A stretch of DNA of 64,000 nt from Kordia sp. (GTDB lineage Bacteria > Bacteroidota > Bacteroidia > Flavobacteriales > Flavobacteriaceae): assembly GCF_022447245.1 (NCBI RefSeq), contig NZ_JAKVBC010000006.1, forward strand, positions 62,001 through 126,000, in the 5' to 3' direction. Both the position numbers and the translations under genes were made by a program. Shown here piece by piece: positions 59,704 through 64,000 of this stretch. How positions within the stretch are numbered: position 1 is the stretch's first letter; each line of letters begins with the position of its first letter. The notes beneath the pieces were generated by a model. The model had not been told where the DNA came from and searched no databases. It was given only the letters and a program-made list of their open reading frames with translations.

Positions 59704-61641
59704 ATGGAAGAAAACAAGTTTGATTACAAACAGCTAATAGGATTTGCGCTAATAGCCTTAATTGGAGTTTTTTGGTTAAATACCATGAAACCTACTGAAG
59801 AAGAAGCTGCCAAAGCTGAAGCCGAAAAAGCAAAAACAACGCAAGTCGCAACTGATAGTACAGCTACGGCTACTACAAATAAAATTACTGAAGCTAAAAC
59901 CTTAGACTTAAGGGATTCTACACAAGTAGCAAATTATAAAAATGCCACAGGTGCTTTTGGATTCAACGCAGGAAAAGTTCCAATGGATGGAGTTACTACC
60001 ATCGAGAATGAATTAATCTCTCTGAAAGTAAGCAACAAAGGTGGGCAAATTATAGAAGCACTTGTAAAAGGCCAAAAAGTTAAAGGACAATTCGAAGAAT
60101 TAAAAACCTATGACTCACTACCTGTATACTTAGTTAAAGACGGAAATGCTTCGTTTGGATTAAACTTAACCACGACAGATAATCGTGTACTTGATACAAA
60201 ACAATTACCTTTTGAACCAACATATACTGAAAATGATGGCGTAAAAGTACTTTCGATGAAATTGAAAGTTGCAGCAGATAAATTTTTAGAATACCGATAT
60301 GAGTTGAAAGAAGATTATATGATGGATTTCACAGTTCGTTCGCAAGGATTAAACGGATTCATCAATGCAAGTCAACCTGTAAATTTAGAGTGGAAATTAA
60401 AAAGTTTTAGACATGCAAAGAGTGTTACGTATGAGAATCGATACACGGAATTAATTTACGAATATGAAGGAGGAAAAGATAGTTACTTAGGACAAACTAC
60501 CGATGAAGAAACTCCTAAAGCAGTTACTTGGGTTGCATACAAGCAACATTTCTTCTCGTCTATTTTATTGTCAGATACACCTTTTAGAAGAGCCAATGTT
60601 ACTTCAGAAAACATTGTAGATGGTGAGATGGCAGAAAAAGATGTAGAGTTCCTTAAAAACTTTAGTGCAACAATTCCTTTAGAATTAAAAGGAGGGGAAT
60701 TAAACTATACAATGGATATGTATCACGGTCCTACTGATTATGATACTTTATCTGCATACGATAGAAATCTTGATGAGGTTGTACCATTAGGTTGGGGAAT
60801 TTTTGGTTGGATTAACCGTTACTTCTTAATTCCGTTATTTGGACTGCTAAGTGCGTTCTTACCAGCCGGTATTGCAATTATTGTGATGACGATATTAGTT
60901 CGTTTACTATTATCGCCAGTAACATACAAGTCGTACTTATCACAGGCGAAGATGAAAGTAATTCGCCCAGAGATCAACGAGATCAACCAAAAGTACAAGG
61001 ATGATGCAATGAAGAAGCAACAAGAAACTATGAAATTGTATGGAAAAGCAGGTGTAAGTCCGATGGCAGGTTGTATTCCAGCCTTGCTACAGCTTCCAGT
61101 ATTCTATGCATTATTCATGTTCTTCCCATCAGCATTTGAATTACGTCAAAAAAGTTTCCTATGGGCAGATGACTTATCATCTTATGATACCATTTACAAA
61201 TTCCCAGAAGGATTTAGCATTCCATTATATGGAGACCACATCAGTTTATTCCCAATTTTAGCTTCTATTGCAATTTTCTTTTACATGAGAATGACAACAG
61301 GGCAACAAATGAACTCTATGCAGCAACCAAAGCAAGACGGAATGCCTGATATGAGTAAAATGATGAAATATATGATGTATTTCTCTCCATTAATGATGTT
61401 ATTCTTCTTTAACAACTATGCGAGTGGATTAAGTTTATACTACTTTGTATCGAATTTAATTACTATTGGTATCATGTTAGTGATTAAAAACTACATCATT
61501 GATGAAGATAAAATTCACGCAAAAATCCAAGAGAATAAAAAGAAGCCTAAAAAACAGAACCGCTTCCAAAAGAAAATGCAGGAAATGATGGAGCAAGCAG
61601 AAGCACAGAAAAAGGCAAATGCAAGTAAAAGAAGAAAATAA
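59704..61641 (+). CDS. yidC: Membrane protein insertase YidC
   Basis: 645 residues. First membrane helix LIGFALIALIGVFWLNTM, a Lys/Ala/Thr-rich linker, then the large periplasmic beta domain (about 75-350). The conserved core starts at WGIFGWINRYFLIPLFG with five helices; YKSYLSQAKMKVIRPEINEINQKY is the cytoplasmic hairpin, and the Arg of the hydrophilic groove is in ILVRLLLSPVTYKS. The C-terminal tail is very basic (KKPKKQNRFQKKMQEMMEQ) and may bind the ribosome. It inserts membrane proteins with or without Sec. Strong terminator follows. Confidence 0.96.
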   Translation: MEENKFDYKQLIGFALIALIGVFWLNTMKPTEEEAAKAEAEKAKTTQVATDSTATATTNKITEAKTLDLRDSTQVANYKNATGAFGFNAGKVPMDGVTTIENELISLKVSNKGGQIIEALVKGQKVKGQFEELKTYDSLPVYLVKDGNASFGLNLTTTDNRVLDTKQLPFEPTYTENDGVKVLSMKLKVAADKFLEYRYELKEDYMMDFTVRSQGLNGFINASQPVNLEWKLKSFRHAKSVTYENRYTELIYEYEGGKDSYLGQTTDEETPKAVTWVAYKQHFFSSILLSDTPFRRANVTSENIVDGEMAEKDVEFLKNFSATIPLELKGGELNYTMDMYHGPTDYDTLSAYDRNLDEVVPLGWGIFGWINRYFLIPLFGLLSAFLPAGIAIIVMTILVRLLLSPVTYKSYLSQAKMKVIRPEINEINQKYKDDAMKKQQETMKLYGKAGVSPMAGCIPALLQLPVFYALFMFFPSAFELRQKSFLWADDLSSYDTIYKFPEGFSIPLYGDHISLFPILASIAIFFYMRMTTGQQMNSMQQPKQDGMPDMSKMMKYMMYFSPLMMLFFFNNYASGLSLYYFVSNLITIGIMLVIKNYIIDEDKIHAKIQENKKKPKKQNRFQKKMQEMMEQAEAQKKANASKRRK

Positions 61642-61660
61642 ATATAGTTTTCTATAACAT

Positions 61661-61689
61661 AAAAAGCTCCTCAATTTGAGGAGCTTTTT
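61661..61689 (+). terminator. Rho-independent terminator after yidC
   Basis: AAAAAGCTCCTCAA and TTGAGGAGCTTTTT form a strong stem with a minimal loop and a run of T residues. 20 bases after the yidC stop. Confidence 0.9.
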
Positions 61690-61719
61690 TTATACAGTCT
61701 ATTTAAAACTTAAAATATA

Positions 61720-61790
61720 TCTTGATGGAAGCTCAAAAACATCAAGACAAAAAAATATTTTATCAAGATAAAATAGTCAAAACATCAAGA
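61720..61790. repeat. Regularly spaced ATCAAGA repeats
   Basis: TCTTGAT at 61720-61726 and ATCAAGA at 61741-61747, 61762-61768 and 61784-61790: four copies, the first inverted, at 21, 21 and 22 base steps, about two turns of the helix. Part of this could stem from an imperfect tandem duplication of a 43-base unit (TCAAAAACATCAAGA... and TCAAAACATCAAGA...). No gene lies here; the region between the yidC terminator and 62077 is otherwise free of coding signal. Confidence 0.5.
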
Positions 61791-61868
61791 TGAAATTATT
61801 TTTTATCTAGTTGCTTTTAAAAATTAAAATATAAGGATTAGAGAATCTGCCTTTTAGTATTCGAAAAT

Positions 61869-61965
61869 CGTCACTGCGAGGAGTAAAACGAAGTGGCAGT
61901 CTGTTTATTGTTTCATGCAATTGTTATTTGAAGTCACAGATTACTTCACTGCGTTCTTAATGACA
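61869..61965. repeat. Imperfect palindromic intergenic repeat (CGTCACTGCGAGGAG type)
   Basis: About 97 bases. The left half CGTCACTGCGAGGAG...CGAAGTGGCAGTCTG and the right half CACAGATTACTTCACTGCG...TTAATGACA are imperfect reverse complements, so the RNA could form a long hairpin. Repeats with a TGCGAGGAG...AATGACA plan are widespread between genes in flavobacteria. A decayed copy is at 46390-46427. Confidence 0.6.
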
Positions 61966-62030
61966 AATCATAGTTTGCTAGTTTTGAGTATACCAATTTC
62001 AAAATTAATTTCAAACAAGTCTAAAAGCGC

Positions 62031-62053
62031 TCACACTGAGCGAAGTCGAAGTG
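62031..62053. repeat. Dispersed short repeat, copy 3
   Basis: TCACACTGAGCGAAGTCGA followed by AGTG, the reverse complement of the element in the argE-argH gap with a few changes. Also related to 46641-46666. It lies between the long palindrome and the end of the GH3 gene. Confidence 0.55.
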
Positions 62054-62076
62054 AAGCGAACACCTAACACCCAACA

Positions 62077-63207
62077 CTAAAGTCCTTTTTTAAACTTCAA
62101 AATACGCTGATACGATTCATCAATACGCTTTTCAGAAATCTTACCATCTGTAATCATCTTTCTAATTATATCAATAATATCTTGAGGTCTTATAGTATCA
62201 CGATCTTTCATAGGAATATGATTTGAAAACATCAATACATCTACACCAGCATGAATTGCCATTTGAATTGACTTTTCAAATCCAAACTGATCAGCAATGG
62301 CTTTCATTTGCATATCATCTGAAAAAATAACACCATCAAAACCAAGATCGCCACGTAAATAATCGGTCATAATCTTCTTAGAAAGTGTAGCAGGTAACTT
62401 AGAATCATCTAGCTTATCATTCACAATATGGGCCGTCATAATAGCATCTACATTACCTTCATACAACAACTTTACATACGGAAAAACTTCTTGCTGCTTC
62501 CAATACTTGCTCACATCAGTAACATTAAAATGCGAGTCTTGACGCGAATTTCCATGTCCTGGGAAATGCTTTACAACTGTTCTTACATTAAAATAACGGT
62601 GACTTTTAATCACTTGTCGTGCATGCTTCACAATATCTTTTGGATTCTCTGAAAACGCACGATGGTTCTTTCCAATTGGTGGATTCGTAGGATTGTCAAC
62701 ATCTAAAACAGGAGCGTAATTCACATTAATTCCTAACTGTAACAAATTATGCGCAATAATATCACTGTAATATTTAGTAGAATCAATAGCATTAACTTCA
62801 CCTAAATACTTGGCAGAAACTGTTTTTGGAAAACCATATTTCTGTTTCAAACGGTTTACTTTTCCTCCTTCTTCATCAATACTCACCAAAAGTGGCAATT
62901 TTGAATCTTTTTTCAGTACAGAAACTAACTTTTTTAAATTCTCTGCAGAATTCAATTTGGTAATATTCTTTTCGTACAATAAAACGCCACCAAGTTTCTG
63001 TGCTTTGATATCTGCTAAAATCTTATTATCAGCCCTAATTTCGGTATCGTCACCAATACCAAGCATAATCATTTGTCCTATTTTAATATCTAGACTGTCC
63101 GCTTTTTTACTTTGTGAAAACATACTGTTTCCCGTACATAAAAACATGATTATACTAATTCCTAACCTCAATTTCATCTCTATTCTTTTAATGCTGTGTT
63201 TATTCAT
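62077..63207 (-). CDS. Glycoside hydrolase family 3 beta-N-acetylhexosaminidase (NagZ-like)
   Basis: 376 residues from the ATG at 63207; a second ATG at 63177 directly before the signal peptide KLRLGISIIMFLCTGNSMFSQ is equally likely. GH3 features: LLVSIDEEGGKVNRL, the NagZ-type VVKHFPGHGNSRQDSH loop with the acid/base His, and GVIFSDDMQMKA with the nucleophile Asp. No C-terminal GH3 sandwich domain, as in NagZ. It would free GlcNAc from wall fragments or chitin oligomers in the periplasm. Monocistronic. Confidence 0.9.
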   Translation of the reverse strand: MNKHSIKRIEMKLRLGISIIMFLCTGNSMFSQSKKADSLDIKIGQMIMLGIGDDTEIRADNKILADIKAQKLGGVLLYEKNITKLNSAENLKKLVSVLKKDSKLPLLVSIDEEGGKVNRLKQKYGFPKTVSAKYLGEVNAIDSTKYYSDIIAHNLLQLGINVNYAPVLDVDNPTNPPIGKNHRAFSENPKDIVKHARQVIKSHRYFNVRTVVKHFPGHGNSRQDSHFNVTDVSKYWKQQEVFPYVKLLYEGNVDAIMTAHIVNDKLDDSKLPATLSKKIMTDYLRGDLGFDGVIFSDDMQMKAIADQFGFEKSIQMAIHAGVDVLMFSNHIPMKDRDTIRPQDIIDIIRKMITDGKISEKRIDESYQRILKFKKGL

Positions 63208-63490
63208 AGCAAGTCATAACAAAAGCTATGCCTCTTTCATCGAAATATACGCTAAAAAAGATGAAATAAAAAGATAAACTGACTTTCAAATGCAAAAGTT
63301 TTAGAAGTAGTACAACACTTGTAATGGCATGTTTTTTAAAGAAGTTTAGGGGAATTTTAAATTATGAATTGTTTTAATAGTGTATGCAATGCGTATAATT
63401 GCTTTACAATGAAATAAGTAAAATTTCAAAATAGACGCAGCCATAATACAATTTGTGCATCCACTCAATAACAATCTAACCATACAGCAG

Positions 63491-64000
63491 ATGAAAATTC
63501 AAAAAGTAATACTTATTGTGCTCGTTTTTTCTTTTTTACTTTCGTGTGAAAAAGACAATGAAGCAGCACCTTTAGCGGAAAGTAGCATCGCTGGAAAATT
63601 TTTAGCACCAAACAATGCTGACCCAATTGTAAACGGATTGATCCTTGCAACTAAAGATGGTACTGTAGTGTCAGAAACACTTTCAAGAACAGACGGAAGC
63701 TTTAGATTGACAAATTTAACCGCAGGAACCTATACGATATCTTTGAAAAAAGGATTATTTAGTTCTGAAAGGACTGTTGATATAGGTGAAGATGATAATC
63801 TTGATATTCCAGATATTCCTATTGAAGTTTTTCCAAATATTGCTGTAGTTACGGGAAGCTTTGATCATATAGAATCTGTATTGTATGATATAGGTTTGGT
63901 AAATCCAGTAACGCAAGAACCACTTTTTGATATTATTGATGGTTCGTATGCAGGAAGACCAGCTACAGGAAGTCATGGACACGGACATGGAGGTTCTTCG
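63491..64000 (+). CDS. Lipoprotein with carboxypeptidase-like regulatory domain, 5' part (cut by window end)
   Basis: Open from ATG 63491 to the window end, 170 codons so far. Lipobox SFLLSCEKDNE (Cys about 18). Residues about 30-95 look like a carboxypeptidase-regulatory beta-sandwich: SSIAGKFLAPNNADPIVNG, LSRTDGSFRLTNLTAGTYTISLKKG. Then FPNIAVVTGSFDHIESVLYDIG, and a His/Gly-rich GSHGHGHGGSS at the edge. The domain often heads surface proteins with further modules; the rest of the gene is outside the window. A -7-like box upstream was not convincing. Confidence 0.8.
   Translation, partial: MKIQKVILIVLVFSFLLSCEKDNEAAPLAESSIAGKFLAPNNADPIVNGLILATKDGTVVSETLSRTDGSFRLTNLTAGTYTISLKKGLFSSERTVDIGEDDNLDIPDIPIEVFPNIAVVTGSFDHIESVLYDIGLVNPVTQEPLFDIIDGSYAGRPATGSHGHGHGGSS

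Noticed and set aside
61869-61965. A CRISPR array or tRNA in the repeat-rich gaps
   Set aside because: No regularly repeated 25-40 base units with unique spacers, no cas genes, and no cloverleaf with a TTCGA arm was found.

Overview
The window is AT-rich bacterial DNA from the Bacteroidota, almost certainly a marine Flavobacteriaceae. The supporting signs are SusC/SusD pairs, a type IX secretion sorting tail, bshC, the flavobacterial form of the arginine pathway (carbamoylation of acylated ornithine), the Bacteroidota -7 promoter box TAnnTTTG before several genes, and no clear Shine-Dalgarno sites. A Kordia-like genus would fit, but that is a guess. No rRNA, tRNA or CRISPR array was seen.

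Layout. 1-5800: arginine operon argC(partial)-argD-argF'-argB-argE-argH. 5990-11800: folE, two lipoproteins of unknown role, a PhoX-type phosphatase and a COG0523 GTPase. folE and the GTPase both carry a GCAAC-NNN-GTTGC palindrome near the promoter, which suggests shared metal (zinc) control. 11927-35369: a large amino-sugar utilisation locus. On the minus strand, from 30926 downward, it runs susC, susD, a NagB-PIG-L fusion, a lipocalin-like lipoprotein, GH20 hexosaminidase, a shortened LacI regulator, a small protein, a GlcNAc-kinase gene broken by one in-frame TGA, an SGNH/PKD protein with a T9SS tail, a GH109-like enzyme, a GHMP sugar kinase, a sugar nucleotidyltransferase and a large FG-GAP/ASPIC lipoprotein. 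On the plus strand it has a LytS/LytTR two-component pair, a NagP-like sugar permease and a NagX-like membrane acyltransferase. Together these would import, trim, phosphorylate and deaminate GlcNAc/GalNAc-type sugars.

35698-42948: thiamine operon under a TPP riboswitch (thiS, thiC, tenI-like, thiD, thiE, thiG, thiH, thiF-rhodanese). Its 3' end abuts a decayed IS982-family element (42946-43868). 43870-55646: housekeeping and cell-envelope genes (serine hydrolase, rimO, M14 carboxypeptidase, bshC, guaA, LysM protein, OsmC, DUF922, DUF3820). 55671-57765: a frameshifted DUF5946 gene, then a compact cassette of signal-less amidase, lipoprotein and helical protein. 57900-61690: pyrG and yidC. 61700-62060: intergenic repeats. 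62077-64000: a GH3 NagZ-like enzyme and the start of a lipoprotein gene cut by the window end.

The most notable points are the shared palindrome before folE and the COG0523 gene, the decay inside the amino-sugar locus (one stop codon in the kinase and an internal deletion in the LacI gene), the uncharacterised amidase cassette, the IS next to thiF, and a guaA promoter that would give a leaderless mRNA. All calls were made by reading the sequence; no database search was run.
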